Part shown: positions 15,438 through 23,657 of the stretch, in pieces | Layout of the letters: each line of letters starts with the position of its first letter | Position numbering within the stretch: position 1 is the stretch's first letter | NCBI RefSeq assembly: GCF_010550605.1 | Contig: NZ_JAAGNI010000208.1 | Coordinates: 1 to 33,000 of the forward strand | DNA: 33,000 nt | DNA from: Streptomyces sp. SID9727 | Lineage (GTDB): Bacteria > Actinomycetota > Actinomycetes > Streptomycetales > Streptomycetaceae | Direction: 5' to 3' | Notes under the pieces: generated by a model | The model's input: the letters and a program-made list of their open reading frames with translations, nothing else | Databases searched by the model: none | Told to the model about the DNA's origin: nothing | Program-made: the position numbers and the translations under genes

Positions 15438-15451
15438 GGAGAGCGCTCTCC
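15438..15451. promoter_or_regulatory. LacI-type operator candidate, copy 2
   Basis: GGAGAGCGCTCTCC, identical to the site at 14185-14198. It begins seven bases downstream of the putative -10 of the DUF1996 promoter, so it would cover the transcription start, as expected of a repressor site. Confidence 0.78.
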
Positions 15452-15458
15452 CGTTGGG

Positions 15459-15488
15459 AGTGTTCCGTTCCTGACAAGAGCGTGTCAA
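15459..15488 (-). promoter_or_regulatory. Sigma-70-type promoter of DUF1996 gene
   Basis: Read on the minus strand, TTGACA (15488-15483) is followed by an 18-base spacer and AACACT (15464-15459). The -35 is a perfect match; the -10 differs from TANNNT at one position. TGACA/TGTCA at 15472-15487 forms a small dyad over the -35. Confidence 0.65.
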
Positions 15489-15505
15489 TACTTCGTGTCG
15501 CCCCT

Positions 15506-16396
15506 TCATGAGCCGTCGCCGTCCGTTACGGGGATGCCGAGCGCCCCCAGGAACGCGGTCGTGGCAGGGGTCCGGCCGGAGCGGCTCCAGGTCGCGTGCT
15601 GGACGCGGACCGGCGCGTCGGACACCTCGACCGCGACGATGCCGGGGAGCCGGTCGGCGTACGCCGGGGGCAGCATCGCCACCGCCAGGCCGGGAGCGAC
15701 GAGGCTCGCGATGTAGTCCGCGGTGGTGACCTCGAAGGCGACGTCCCGGACGAGTCCGGCGGCGGCGAACGCCTGGTCGGTCTGGGCGCGTCCGGCCGTG
15801 CCCGCCGGGAAGTCCACGAACACCTCCGAGGCGAGTCTCCGCAGGTCCACGGAGGGCGCCCCGGCCAGCGGATGGCCGGGGGTGACCACGGCGACGAGCC
15901 GGTCGCGGGCCAGTTCGTGGCGGCCGACGCCCCGGGGCTCGGCGCTCGCGGGCAGCCCGAGGAAGGCCACGTCGAGGGTGCCCTCGCGGACCTGCTCGAC
16001 CAGCTCGTCGCTGGCGCCCACCCGCAGGCTGACGCGGACGTGGGGGTGGCGTCGGCGGAAGTCGCCCAGGGCGGCCGGGATGTCGACGGCGGTGACCGTC
16101 GGGATCAGGCCCACCGCGAGCCGGCCGCGCACCTCGCCGACCGCCGCCGCGACCTCGGCGGCGGCCCGGTCGGCGGCCTCCAGGCACTGGCGGGCGGCCG
16201 GCAGGAACGCCTCCCCGGCCGGGGTGAGCCGTACCCGGCGGGTGGTCCGCTCGAAGAGCCGCCCGCCCAGCTCCCGCTCCAGGCGGGCGATCTGATGGCT
16301 CAGGGCCGACTGCACGACGAGGCACCGCTCGGCGGCCCGGGTGAAGCTGCTGGTCTCGGCCACGGCGATCACGTAACGCATCTGCTGGAGCTCCAT
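15506..16396 (-). CDS. LysR-family transcriptional regulator, 296 aa
   Basis: The winged helix-turn-helix fills the first 60 residues (MELQQMRYVIAVAETSSFTR, AAERCLVVQSALSHQIARLE, FERTTRRVRLTPAG). The rest is a periplasmic-binding-like effector domain (LAVGLIPTVTAVDIP, LRVGASDELVEQVREGTLDV, LAMLPPAYADRLPG). ATG at 16396 gives the usual family start and length. An in-frame ATG at 16411 adds only MNDAP and cannot be excluded; the open frame reaches further back but lacks LysR-like sequence. It is divergent from the EamA transporter and oxidoreductase operon and probably controls it in response to a small ligand. Confidence 0.92.
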   Translation of the reverse strand: MELQQMRYVIAVAETSSFTRAAERCLVVQSALSHQIARLERELGGRLFERTTRRVRLTPAGEAFLPAARQCLEAADRAAAEVAAAVGEVRGRLAVGLIPTVTAVDIPAALGDFRRRHPHVRVSLRVGASDELVEQVREGTLDVAFLGLPASAEPRGVGRHELARDRLVAVVTPGHPLAGAPSVDLRRLASEVFVDFPAGTAGRAQTDQAFAAAGLVRDVAFEVTTADYIASLVAPGLAVAMLPPAYADRLPGIVAVEVSDAPVRVQHATWSRSGRTPATTAFLGALGIPVTDGDGS

Positions 16397-16427
16397 GGGT
16401 GCATCGTTCATCCATCGTGGATCGAGA

Positions 16428-16462
16428 TCAATGAGCTGACGGACATGTGTTGGACTCATCAA
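16428..16462. promoter_or_regulatory. Possible LysR binding region
   Basis: The 91-base divergent gap (16397-16487) contains ATGAG at 16431-16435 and CTCAT at 16455-16459, inside the loosely symmetric AATGAG...CTCATCAAT. Divergent LysR genes usually bind such a dyad. The match is short. Confidence 0.3.
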
Positions 16463-16487
16463 TGGCCCCGGGCCGAGACTTCGGAAC

Positions 16488-17408
16488 ATGACAAGCCGAC
16501 CCGCGCGGGGGGCTGCCGGGGCGCTGCCCCGTACCGCCCTGACCGCGCTCGCCCCGGCGGTATGGGGCACGACCTACATCGTCACCACGGAGTTCCTGCC
16601 GGCCGGGCACCCGCTGTTCGCCGGTCTCCTGCGCGCCCTGCCCGCCGGTCTCCTCGCCCTCGCCGTCACCCGCACGCTGCCGCGCGGCGCCTGGTGGGGC
16701 AAGGCGGCGGTGCTCGGGGTGCTCAACATCGGGCTCTTCCTGCCGCTGCTGTTCATCGCGGCGGAACGGCTGCCGGGCGGTGTGGCCGCCACCCTCGGCG
16801 CCGCGCAGCCGCTCGTCGTCGCCGTCCTCGCGGTGGCCGTCCTGCGCCACCCCCTCTCCGCCCGGCCCCTGCTGTGGGGCGTGACGGGGGTGCTCGGCGT
16901 CGGCCTCGTGGTCGTCGGGCCCGGGGCGGGACTGGACGCCGCCGGGGTGGCGGCCGGTCTCGCCGGGGCCGTCACGATGGGGCTCGGGGTGACGCTCACC
17001 AAGCGGTGGGGGCGTCCCGAGGGCGTCGGCCCGCTCGCCTTCACGGGCTGGCAGCTCACCGCCGGGGGCCTCTTCCTGGCGCCGGTGACCTTCCTGGCCG
17101 AGGGCGCGCCGCCCGCGATCGACGGCCGCGCCGCGCTCGGCTACCTCTGGCTGGGCCTGATCGGCGGGCTGCTGACGTACGCGCTGTGGTTCCGGGGGAT
17201 CGGCGCGCTGCCGGTGACCTCGGTCGCCGTCCTCGGCCTGCTCTCGCCGCTCGTCGCGGCCGGCCTGGGCGCGCTCTTCCTCGGCCAGACCCTCGGCCCG
17301 GTCCAGCTGGCGGGCTTCGCGCTCGCCCTGGCGTCGATCGTCGGGGGCCAGCTCCCGGGGCGCGCCCCTGTCGTCCTCCCCACTCCCGTACCGGAAAGGA
17401 CCCCTTGA
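16488..17408 (+). CDS. EamA/DMT-family membrane transporter, 306 aa
   Basis: About ten membrane helices in two EamA repeats. The first starts with LAPAVWGTTYIVTTEFLPAG, a typical family opening, and contains ERLPGGVAATLGAAQPLVVA. The second contains WQLTAGGLFLAPVTFLAEG and VTSVAVLGLLSPLVAAGLGA. Members export amino acids or other metabolites, or import nucleotide-like compounds; the substrate is unknown here. The stop TGA shares its A with the next gene start (TGATG), so the two are coupled. It is divergent from the LysR gene, a common arrangement for an inducible exporter. Confidence 0.9.
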   Translation: MTSRPARGAAGALPRTALTALAPAVWGTTYIVTTEFLPAGHPLFAGLLRALPAGLLALAVTRTLPRGAWWGKAAVLGVLNIGLFLPLLFIAAERLPGGVAATLGAAQPLVVAVLAVAVLRHPLSARPLLWGVTGVLGVGLVVVGPGAGLDAAGVAAGLAGAVTMGLGVTLTKRWGRPEGVGPLAFTGWQLTAGGLFLAPVTFLAEGAPPAIDGRAALGYLWLGLIGGLLTYALWFRGIGALPVTSVAVLGLLSPLVAAGLGALFLGQTLGPVQLAGFALALASIVGGQLPGRAPVVLPTPVPERTP

Positions 17409-18040
17409 TGAGGATCGCCGTTCTCGGAGCCGCAGGCATGGCCGGCTCCCGCGTCGTCACCGAAGCCGCGCACCGGGGCCACGCGCTCCTCGCGGTGTAC
17501 CGCTCCACCCGGCCGGACGCCCTGCCGCCCGGCGTCACCCCGGTGGCGGGGGACGCGGACGACACCGACGCGATGTGCGCCCTGTTCGAGGGCGTCGACG
17601 CCGTGGTGGCCGCGACCCGCCCGCCCGTGGGGCGCGAGCACACGATCGCGGCGACGACGACCGCGGTGCTCGACGCGGCGGCGAAGACCGGGACGCGCGT
17701 CCTGGTGATCGGCGGCGCGGGCCCGCTGGAGGTCCCCGGGCACCCCGGGCGGCTGGTGCTGGACGACCCCGCGTACGTACCGCCCCAATGGCGCACGGTG
17801 GCCGCCGCCAGCTCCGCCCAGCTCGCCGCCTGCCGGGCGCACGAGGCCGACTGGACCTACCTGAGCCCGCCGGCCGTCCTGGAGCCGGGCCCCCGTACGG
17901 GTGCGTACCGGCGGGGCACGACGACCCTCCTCACCACGGAGGACGGCACGTCCCGCATCTCGGCGGAGGACCTCGCGGTGGCGGTCCTGGACGAGCTGGA
18001 ACGGCCGCGCGGGGAGTGGCGCTTCACGGTGGGCTACTGA
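17408..18040 (+). CDS. NAD(P)-dependent NmrA/SDR-like oxidoreductase, 210 aa
   Basis: The N-terminal Rossmann motif is MRIAVLGAAGMAGSRVVTEA (GxxGxxG). VAGDADDTDAMCALFEGVDAVVAA and GTRVLVIGGAGPL follow, as in atypical short-chain dehydrogenases of the NmrA or YwnB type that bind NAD(P)H. There is no clear YxxxK pair, so it may be a redox sensor or a reductase. It ends FTVGY. Its start is coupled to the EamA gene. Its 3' end overlaps the convergent NUDIX gene by seven bases. Cytoplasmic; substrate unknown. Confidence 0.88.
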   Translation: MRIAVLGAAGMAGSRVVTEAAHRGHALLAVYRSTRPDALPPGVTPVAGDADDTDAMCALFEGVDAVVAATRPPVGREHTIAATTTAVLDAAAKTGTRVLVIGGAGPLEVPGHPGRLVLDDPAYVPPQWRTVAAASSAQLAACRAHEADWTYLSPPAVLEPGPRTGAYRRGTTTLLTTEDGTSRISAEDLAVAVLDELERPRGEWRFTVGY

Positions 18041-18558
18041 GCCCCGGCGGCTCGCAGGGCGGCGGCGATCCTGTCGTGGATCAGCAGGTCGGCGGGGCCG
18101 CGGTTCTCCTTGAGCCGGTCCAGGTCCCCGGGGCCGAACCAGCCGTGATCGCTGATCTTGGTCCACTCCAGGGCGGGGCGGTCCAGGTCGCCGTCGACCT
18201 CCACGAGGTAGTCCGCCTCGTGCCGCAGCCCGCCGCCGTCGTCGCCGGTCCAGCTGGTGACGCCGAGCAGGGTCCGGAGCCGGCGCAGGCGCCATCCCGT
18301 CTCCTCGCCCACTTCCCGGGCGAGGGCGGCCACCAGGGTCTCGCCGGGCTCCACATGGCCGCCCACGATGTCCCAGCAGCCGGGGAACAGCCGTTGGCGG
18401 GGGCCGCGCTTCTGGGCGAAGGCGCGGCCCTGTCCGTCGAGGATCACCGCGCCGACGGCCCACGTCTCGCCGGCGGCGGGGACCGGGACGTCGACGCCGG
18501 GGTCGACCAGGACGTCAGGGCCCGCCGTTCCGGGTCCCTGACCCGCCGCTCCCGTCAC
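18034..18558 (-). CDS. NUDIX hydrolase, 174 aa
   Basis: The NUDIX box is complete: G-x5-E-x7-REV-x-EE-x-G in GHVEPGETLVAALAREVGEE, about residues 67-89, and binds Mg for hydrolysis of nucleoside diphosphate-linked compounds. WAVGAVILDGQGRAFAQKR precedes it. The C-terminal part (WTKISDHGWFGPGDLDRL) is usual for small nucleotide pyrophosphohydrolases. GTG at 18558 overlaps the TGA of the penicillin-binding protein gene (GTGA), so I take this start and consider the two coupled. The open frame goes further upstream inside the penicillin-binding protein gene, which is shadow. Substrate unknown. Confidence 0.9.
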   Translation of the reverse strand: MTGAAGQGPGTAGPDVLVDPGVDVPVPAAGETWAVGAVILDGQGRAFAQKRGPRQRLFPGCWDIVGGHVEPGETLVAALAREVGEETGWRLRRLRTLLGVTSWTGDDGGGLRHEADYLVEVDGDLDRPALEWTKISDHGWFGPGDLDRLKENRGPADLLIHDRIAAALRAAGAQ

Positions 18559-20204
18559 GGCCCCGCCCGCAGGACCTCCGCGACGACCGGGCCCGCCGCG
18601 TCGCCGCCGTGGCCGCCGGACTGGACCAGGGCGGCGGCGGCCAGGTCGTTGCTGAAGCCGGTGAACCAGCTGTCGGAGGTGGCGTGCCCGTCGATCTCCG
18701 CCGAGCCCGTCTTGGCGCCCTTGTCGCCGCCGACGCCCGCCATGGCCTGGGTCCCGGTGCCCTCGGGGGCGGTCGCGGTGTAGCGCAGCATGTCCTTGAG
18801 CTGGCCGGAGACGCCGGGCGGCAGCGGGGTCGCGGTGGCGAAGGTCCGGTTGTCCAGGGACTGCGGCACGATGAACGGCTGCCGGAAGCGGCCGTTGACG
18901 GCGGTGGCGGTCACCGAGGCCATGTTGAGCGGGTTCATCTCGATCTTGCCCTGGCCGATGAACGAGGCGGCCGTCTCGGCGTCCCGGGACTCGGGGACGC
19001 TGCCGTCGAACGTGACGATGCCCGACTGCCAGTTCCGGCCGATGCCGAAGTACTGACCGGCCTCGTTGCCCAGCGCGGTGTCGCGCTTGCCGCCCAGGGG
19101 CAGCACCGGCTTGATGAAAGCGGTGTTGCAGGACCGGGCGAACGCCGTCTTCAGCGTGGCGCTCGGCATCGAGAAGTCCTTCAGGTTGTGGAAGACGACC
19201 CCCAACCAGGGCACGGTCGCCGGGCAGTTGACGGGCGCGTTCGCGCTGCCCAGGCCGTTCTGGATGATCATCGCGGAGGTGATGATCTTCATCGTGGAGC
19301 CGGGGGCGACCTTGCCCTTGCGGGCCGCGTCGAAGCCGTCGGCCCGGTTGTTCGCGAGGGCGCGGATGGCGCCCGTCGACGGCTCGACCGCCGCGACCGA
19401 CGACTCCGCGAACTTCTTCACGCCCCGCTCGGCCGCCGCCTGGATCTTCGCGTCGATCGTCGTCTGCAGCTTGCCCGACTTGCCCTTGACCAGGGTCAGC
19501 AGCGTCTTGTCCGCGCCGTCCGCGTTCGCGCTGTTGATCCAGGTCTCGATGCCCGTCGTGCCGCCGACCTTCTCGCCGTACTTCTTGCGCAGTTCGTCGA
19601 GGATGCCGCCGAGCGACGGGTACTTCTCCTTGGTGAGCACCTGCCCGCTGCGGTCGACCGCCTCGATCGTCGCGCTGGAGGACTCGCCGGTCTCCAGCGA
19701 CTCGCCCTTGGCGAGGTCCGGATGGATGACGGAGGGCTCCCAGTCCACCAGCGGGCGCCCGGTGGTCAGTCCGCGTACGACGGTGAGCTTCGAGGCGTAC
19801 GACCAGGACTTCGTCGCGCCCTCGTACGAGACCGTCGCCTTCACGGTGTACGGGACCGTCGAGCCCGCCGCCTTGCCCGGGGTGATCACGGCCTTGGTGA
19901 CGTGCGCCGTGTCGCTGTAACCGGTCAACGCGGTCTCCGCGTCGGCCTTGTTGTTGGTGAGCGCCGCCGCGGCCGCCGCCTCGCCCTCCGCCCACGCGGC
20001 GAGGAACTTCTTCGACGTGTCGGCGATCTCCTCCCCGGTGACCGGACCCGACCTCACCTCGGAGGAGTCGGCGGCCGTGCTCGTACGACCGCCGACACCG
20101 CTGTCCCCGAGCCCGTCCAGGATGTTGTACGCCCCGTACCCCACCCCGCCCAGGACGAGCGCGAACACCCCGCCGACTATGCCTACCTTCGCTCCACTGC
20201 GCAT
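18555..20204 (-). CDS. Class B penicillin-binding protein with NTF2-like domain, 549 aa
   Basis: A signal-anchor segment (residues 7-27) leads to an NTF2-like MecA_N domain (about 55-155), a dimerisation linker and a transpeptidase domain. The active-site motifs are all present: S303-T-M-K306 (APGSTMK), S358-C-N360 and K498-T-G500. It would cross-link peptidoglycan outside the membrane. The MecA_N-like part is seen in PBP2a-type and in many actinobacterial proteins; by itself it does not show beta-lactam resistance. From memory, the S. coelicolor region with pmt also carries penicillin-binding protein genes, which fits synteny. A 20-bp palindrome lies 26 bases upstream of the start. Confidence 0.93.
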   Translation of the reverse strand: MRSGAKVGIVGGVFALVLGGVGYGAYNILDGLGDSGVGGRTSTAADSSEVRSGPVTGEEIADTSKKFLAAWAEGEAAAAAALTNNKADAETALTGYSDTAHVTKAVITPGKAAGSTVPYTVKATVSYEGATKSWSYASKLTVVRGLTTGRPLVDWEPSVIHPDLAKGESLETGESSSATIEAVDRSGQVLTKEKYPSLGGILDELRKKYGEKVGGTTGIETWINSANADGADKTLLTLVKGKSGKLQTTIDAKIQAAAERGVKKFAESSVAAVEPSTGAIRALANNRADGFDAARKGKVAPGSTMKIITSAMIIQNGLGSANAPVNCPATVPWLGVVFHNLKDFSMPSATLKTAFARSCNTAFIKPVLPLGGKRDTALGNEAGQYFGIGRNWQSGIVTFDGSVPESRDAETAASFIGQGKIEMNPLNMASVTATAVNGRFRQPFIVPQSLDNRTFATATPLPPGVSGQLKDMLRYTATAPEGTGTQAMAGVGGDKGAKTGSAEIDGHATSDSWFTGFSNDLAAAALVQSGGHGGDAAGPVVAEVLRAGP

Positions 20205-20230
20205 TCCCTGCTGTCCCCATCCCCCGGAGC

Positions 20231-20250
20231 TTCTTGAACGCGTTCAAGAA
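20231..20250. promoter_or_regulatory. Perfect 20-bp palindrome upstream of PBP gene
   Basis: TTCTTGAACGCGTTCAAGAA is its own reverse complement over all 20 bases and AT-rich for this genome. It lies 27-46 bases before the PBP start codon, within the likely promoter or leader. The size and symmetry fit a TetR- or MarR-family dimer site. The regulator is not encoded in the window as far as I can see. Confidence 0.65.
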
Positions 20251-20345
20251 AGTTGTATGGGGCACCCTACGGGACCGTGGTGACGGGAGTACCGGTTGTT
20301 ATCGGAATGCGACGCGGACATGACGTGAATGGCGGGATGGGGCCC

Positions 20346-22124
20346 TCAGATCCAGGTGTCCAGCCACATCCGGTCCCGCCAGGAGCCCTCCGGGATCGAC
20401 GTCCCCGTGAACAGCGGCCAGAAGTAGATGAAGTTCCAGATGATCAGCAGCACCAGTACCCCGGCCGCCACCGCCCCCAGCGTCCGCCGCCGTTCCCCCG
20501 AGGGATCGGACTTCGCGAGCCCGAGTTCGTACCGTGGCCCCGTCTCCGCCGCCGGCCCCAGCATCGCGCCGATCATCATCGACACCGCCAGGCACAGGAA
20601 CGGCACGAACACGACCGCGTAGAACAGGAAGATCGTGCGCTCCTGGTACAGGAACCACGGGACCCATCCCGCCGCCACCCCGCACGCGATCGCGCCCGCC
20701 CGCCAGTCGCGGCGGAACGCCCAGCGCCACAGCACGTACAGCAGGGCGAAGCAGGCCGCCCACCACAGCAGCGGCGTCCCGATCGCCAGCACCTCGCGGG
20801 AGCACTTCCCGGTCACCGACTCCGCGCAGCCGTTCTGCTCCTCGTAGAAGTACGAGACGGGCCGGCCCAGCACGATCCAGCTCCACGGATTGGACTGGTA
20901 CGTGTGCCCGGACGTCAGGTGCACGTGGAAGTCGTACACCTGGTGCTCGTAGTGCCACAGGCTGCGCAGCCAGTCCGGCAGCCAGGTCCAGTCGCCGCCC
21001 TTGCCGTCGGTCGTCGCCCAGTCCCTGAAGTAGCCGTGCCGGTCCGGCGAGTTCCGGACGATCCAGCCCGTCCAGGACGCGAGGTACGTGACCAGCGCGA
21101 CCGGGACCACCGAGACGAACGCCGGGAGCACGTCCCGCAGCAGCACCGCCGTGTACGGGCGGACGGCCCCGGCGGTGCGGCGCGCGCCCACGTCCCACAA
21201 CACGGTCATCAGGCCGAACGCGACCATGATGTACAGGCCGTTCCACTTCGTGGCGGCGGCCAGGCCCAGCGAGACACCGGCGGCGATCCGCCACGGCCGC
21301 CAGCCGAGGCGCAGGGTCTCCGCGACCCGCGCGTCCGGGCGCAGCACGCCCTCCTCGTCCACCGGCAGCGCCGCCGCGAGCCGGGCCCTGGCCCAGTCGC
21401 GGTCCAGGAGCAGACAGCCGAACGCGGCCAGCACGAAGAACATCAGCACCAGGTCGAGCAGCGCGGTGCGGCTCATGACGAAGTGCAGCCCGTCCACCGC
21501 GAGCAGCGCGCCCGCCAGGCAGCCGAGGAACGTCGAGCGGAACAGCCGGCGGCCGATCCGGCACAGCATCAGCACCGACAGCGTGCCGAGCACGGCGACC
21601 ATGAACCGCCAGCCGAACGGCGTGAACCCGAACAGCTGCTCGCCGAGGCCGATGATCCACTTGCCCACGGGCGGGTGCACCACGTACCCGGGGTCGGCCG
21701 GCACCGGCACCTGCGAGGGGTCGTTGAGGATCAGCTTGTCGACGTCCTTGGGCCACGCGCCCTCGTACCCCTGGTTGATCAGCGCCCAGGAGTCCTTCGC
21801 GTAGTACGTCTCGTCGAATATCACCGCGTGCGGGCTGCCCAGCTTCCAGAAGCGCAGCACCCCCGCGACCGCCGCGACCAGCAGCGGACCGCCCCACGCC
21901 GCCCAGCGCACCAGCCGGTCCGCGAGCAGCGGCGGCACGCCGAGCACCGCCCACAGCTGGTTCCCGGGCCGGGTGTACGGCGGGATCAGCCGCTCCCGCA
22001 ACCCGATCCCCGGGCGCGGGGAATGGCCGAAGCGGCGCAGCCGCCGCTGCCAGGAGGTCGTCTCCGGGCCGTGCTGTTCCCCGGCGTCTTCGCCCTGCCG
22101 GGCTTCGGGCGCAGTACTCGTCAC
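20346..22124 (-). CDS. pmt: Protein O-mannosyltransferase (GT39 family), 592 aa
   Basis: A polytopic glycosyltransferase with about eleven membrane helices. The first extracytoplasmic loop has the catalytic Asp-Glu in HAVIFDETYYAKD (D104, E105), which uses polyprenyl-phosphate-mannose to mannosylate secreted proteins. HPPVGKWIIGLGEQLFGFTPFGWR and WNGLYIMVAFGLMTVLWDVG are typical of the actinobacterial enzyme. GTG at 22124 is chosen because TACGAT lies six bases upstream, as in a leaderless transcript. The longer open frame crosses the divergent rsmI gene and is rejected. The N-terminal 45 residues are a soluble cytoplasmic tail. Streptomyces Pmt is also needed for infection by phage phiC31 (established knowledge). 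Confidence 0.93.
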   Translation of the reverse strand: MTSTAPEARQGEDAGEQHGPETTSWQRRLRRFGHSPRPGIGLRERLIPPYTRPGNQLWAVLGVPPLLADRLVRWAAWGGPLLVAAVAGVLRFWKLGSPHAVIFDETYYAKDSWALINQGYEGAWPKDVDKLILNDPSQVPVPADPGYVVHPPVGKWIIGLGEQLFGFTPFGWRFMVAVLGTLSVLMLCRIGRRLFRSTFLGCLAGALLAVDGLHFVMSRTALLDLVLMFFVLAAFGCLLLDRDWARARLAAALPVDEEGVLRPDARVAETLRLGWRPWRIAAGVSLGLAAATKWNGLYIMVAFGLMTVLWDVGARRTAGAVRPYTAVLLRDVLPAFVSVVPVALVTYLASWTGWIVRNSPDRHGYFRDWATTDGKGGDWTWLPDWLRSLWHYEHQVYDFHVHLTSGHTYQSNPWSWIVLGRPVSYFYEEQNGCAESVTGKCSREVLAIGTPLLWWAACFALLYVLWRWAFRRDWRAGAIACGVAAGWVPWFLYQERTIFLFYAVVFVPFLCLAVSMMIGAMLGPAAETGPRYELGLAKSDPSGERRRTLGAVAAGVLVLLIIWNFIYFWPLFTGTSIPEGSWRDRMWLDTWI

Positions 22125-22130
22125 CGCGCC

Positions 22131-22136
22131 ATCGTA
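22131..22136 (-). promoter_or_regulatory. -10 box TACGAT of pmt (leaderless)
   Basis: On the minus strand TACGAT is followed by six bases (GGCGCG) and GTG 22124. This spacing puts the transcription start at the start codon. Confidence 0.6.
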
Positions 22137-22172
22137 GGGAACACGTCTGTGGGAGGGGTGTTCCCCGTGCGG

Positions 22173-22178
22173 GAGGAT
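22173..22178 (+). promoter_or_regulatory. -10-like GAGGAT before rsmI
   Basis: GAGGAT, one change from TANNNT, lies seven bases before GTG 22186. It is divergent from the pmt box 37 bases away. Confidence 0.45.
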
Positions 22179-22185
22179 GGGTCCT

Positions 22186-23073
22186 GTGACTGGAACGACT
22201 GGAACGCTCGTGCTCGCAGGGACCCCCATCGGCGACCTGGCGGACGCCCCGCCCCGCCTCGCCGCCGAACTGGAGGCGGCCGACGTCATCGCCGCCGAGG
22301 ACACCCGCCGGCTGCGCCGGCTGACCCAGGGGCTCGGCGTCCACACCACGGGGCGCGTCGTCTCGTACTTCGAGGGCAACGAGTCCGCCCGCACGCCCGA
22401 ACTCGTGGAGGCGCTGGCCGGCGGGGCCCGCGTGCTGCTGGTCACGGACGCCGGTATGCCGTCCGTCTCCGACCCGGGCTACCGGCTGGTCGCCGCCGCC
22501 GTGGAGCAGGACATCAAGGTCACCGCCGTGCCCGGCCCGTCCGCCGTGCTCACCGCGCTCGCCCTGTCCGCACTGCCGGTGGACCGGTTCTGCTTCGAGG
22601 GGTTCCTGCCGCGCAAGGGCGGCGAGCGCCTCTCCAAGCTCCGCGAGGTCGCCCGCGAGCCCCGCACGATGGTCTTCTTCGAGGCCCCGCACCGCCTGGA
22701 CGACACCCTCGCCGCGATGACCGAGGTCTTCGGCGCGGAGCGGCGGGGCGCGGTGTGCCGCGAGCTGACCAAGACCTACGAGGAGGTCAAGCGCGGTCCA
22801 CTGGGCGATCTCGCCGCCTGGTCGGCCGCCGAGCAGGTACGCGGGGAGATCACCGTCGTGGTCGAGGGCGCGCCCTCCGGCGGGGAGGACCTGGGCGCCG
22901 ACGAGCTGGTGCGCAGGGTGCGGGTGCGCGAGGAGGCGGGGGAGAGGCGCAAGGAGGCGATCGCCGCCGTCGCCGCCGAAGCGGGCCTGCCCAAGCGCGA
23001 GGTGTTCGACGCCGTCGTCGCGGCAAAGAATGCCGCCCGGACCGGCCATGCGGACGGCAAAGGACTAATCTGA
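22186..23073 (+). CDS. rsmI: 16S rRNA (cytidine1402-2'-O)-methyltransferase RsmI, 295 aa
   Basis: The tetrapyrrole-methylase fold is clear from LVLAGTPIGDLADAPPRL, ADVIAAEDTRRLRRL, VTDAGMPSVSDPGYRLV and VPGPSAVLTALALSALP, all in the order found in RsmI. FCFEGFLPRKGGERLSKL and VFFEAPHRLDDTL match the family as well. It 2'-O-methylates C1402 of 16S rRNA with SAM. An ATG at 22177 would add MGP, but the -10-like box overlaps it, so GTG 22186 is more likely. It is divergent from pmt over a 61-base gap. Confidence 0.92.
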   Translation: MTGTTGTLVLAGTPIGDLADAPPRLAAELEAADVIAAEDTRRLRRLTQGLGVHTTGRVVSYFEGNESARTPELVEALAGGARVLLVTDAGMPSVSDPGYRLVAAAVEQDIKVTAVPGPSAVLTALALSALPVDRFCFEGFLPRKGGERLSKLREVAREPRTMVFFEAPHRLDDTLAAMTEVFGAERRGAVCRELTKTYEEVKRGPLGDLAAWSAAEQVRGEITVVVEGAPSGGEDLGADELVRRVRVREEAGERRKEAIAAVAAEAGLPKREVFDAVVAAKNAARTGHADGKGLI

Positions 23074-23233
23074 AAAGCAAAGCGAGAGCCGCGTACCGGC
23101 CCCTTTGACCACGAGAAGCCCAAAACCGCTCCAACACTCGACAGGGCCCGGTGCGCTCCCGCCGGAGAAGGCGTCCACTGGAAGGCAGGGCGCATTCCCC
23201 GGAGTGCTTGTCCGACGGACAAGAGGAGCAGGC

Positions 23234-23623
23234 ATGAGCGACATCACAGCAGCCACCGCACACGAGGCATACGCCTTCGCCTGCATGAGGTGCGGCCACG
23301 GGTGGGAGCAGGCGTACGAGATAGAGCACCACGTCGACCCGTCCGGCCACGCCTATGTGGTCTACCGGGCGGACGGCGAACGGGTGCCCTCGCCCCTCTC
23401 CACCCCCACCTGCGCCAACTGCGGCGGGCACGTCGTGCGGATCATGCGGTCCGGCCGGGTCTCCAACATCCAGCGTTTCCTGTACAACCAGAACCGTTCC
23501 CAGCCCGCCGCCGGGCCGCTGCGCCCGGAGGAGCCGGCCGAGGAGCCGGTGGCCGCCACCGCCGCCCCGTCGGCCGGACACCACTGGCACCTCTCCGATC
23601 TCCTGCACCCGTTCCGGAAGTAG
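23234..23623 (+). CDS. Zinc-ribbon-like conserved hypothetical protein, 129 aa
   Basis: Two Cys-x2-Cys pairs (C17/C20 in ACMRCGHGW and C60/C63 in TCANCGGH) form a probable zinc ribbon, separated by about 40 residues with YEIEHHVDPSG and YVVYRADGERVPSPL. The C-terminal tail is Pro/Ala-rich and ends WHLSDLLHPFRK. ATG at 23234 has GAGGAG six bases upstream; the open frame starts at 23105 but lacks such a signal. The gene is preceded by 160 non-coding bases (23074-23233) with no convincing hairpin or -10; a lone TTGACC at 23105-23110 might be a -35. The function is unknown to me. It is conserved beside tatD in Streptomyces, from memory. Confidence 0.8.
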   Translation: MSDITAATAHEAYAFACMRCGHGWEQAYEIEHHVDPSGHAYVVYRADGERVPSPLSTPTCANCGGHVVRIMRSGRVSNIQRFLYNQNRSQPAAGPLRPEEPAEEPVAATAAPSAGHHWHLSDLLHPFRK

Positions 23624-23644
23624 GGCGGACCGCCCCGGTCCTCG

Positions 23645-23650
23645 TACGAT
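23645..23650 (+). promoter_or_regulatory. -10 box TACGAT of tatD (leaderless)
   Basis: TACGAT is followed by seven bases and ATG 23658, so the transcript probably starts at the start codon. It lies 22 bases after the stop of the zinc-ribbon gene. Confidence 0.6.
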
Positions 23651-23657
23651 CGTGGCC

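Noticed and set aside
20253..23108. 951-aa open frame on the plus strand
   Set aside because: Antisense to pmt and out of frame with rsmI; no domain seen.
23074..23233. Possible small RNA or riboswitch before the zinc-ribbon gene
   Set aside because: 160 non-coding bases with no convincing stem or known aptamer pattern; only a lone TTGACC was seen.
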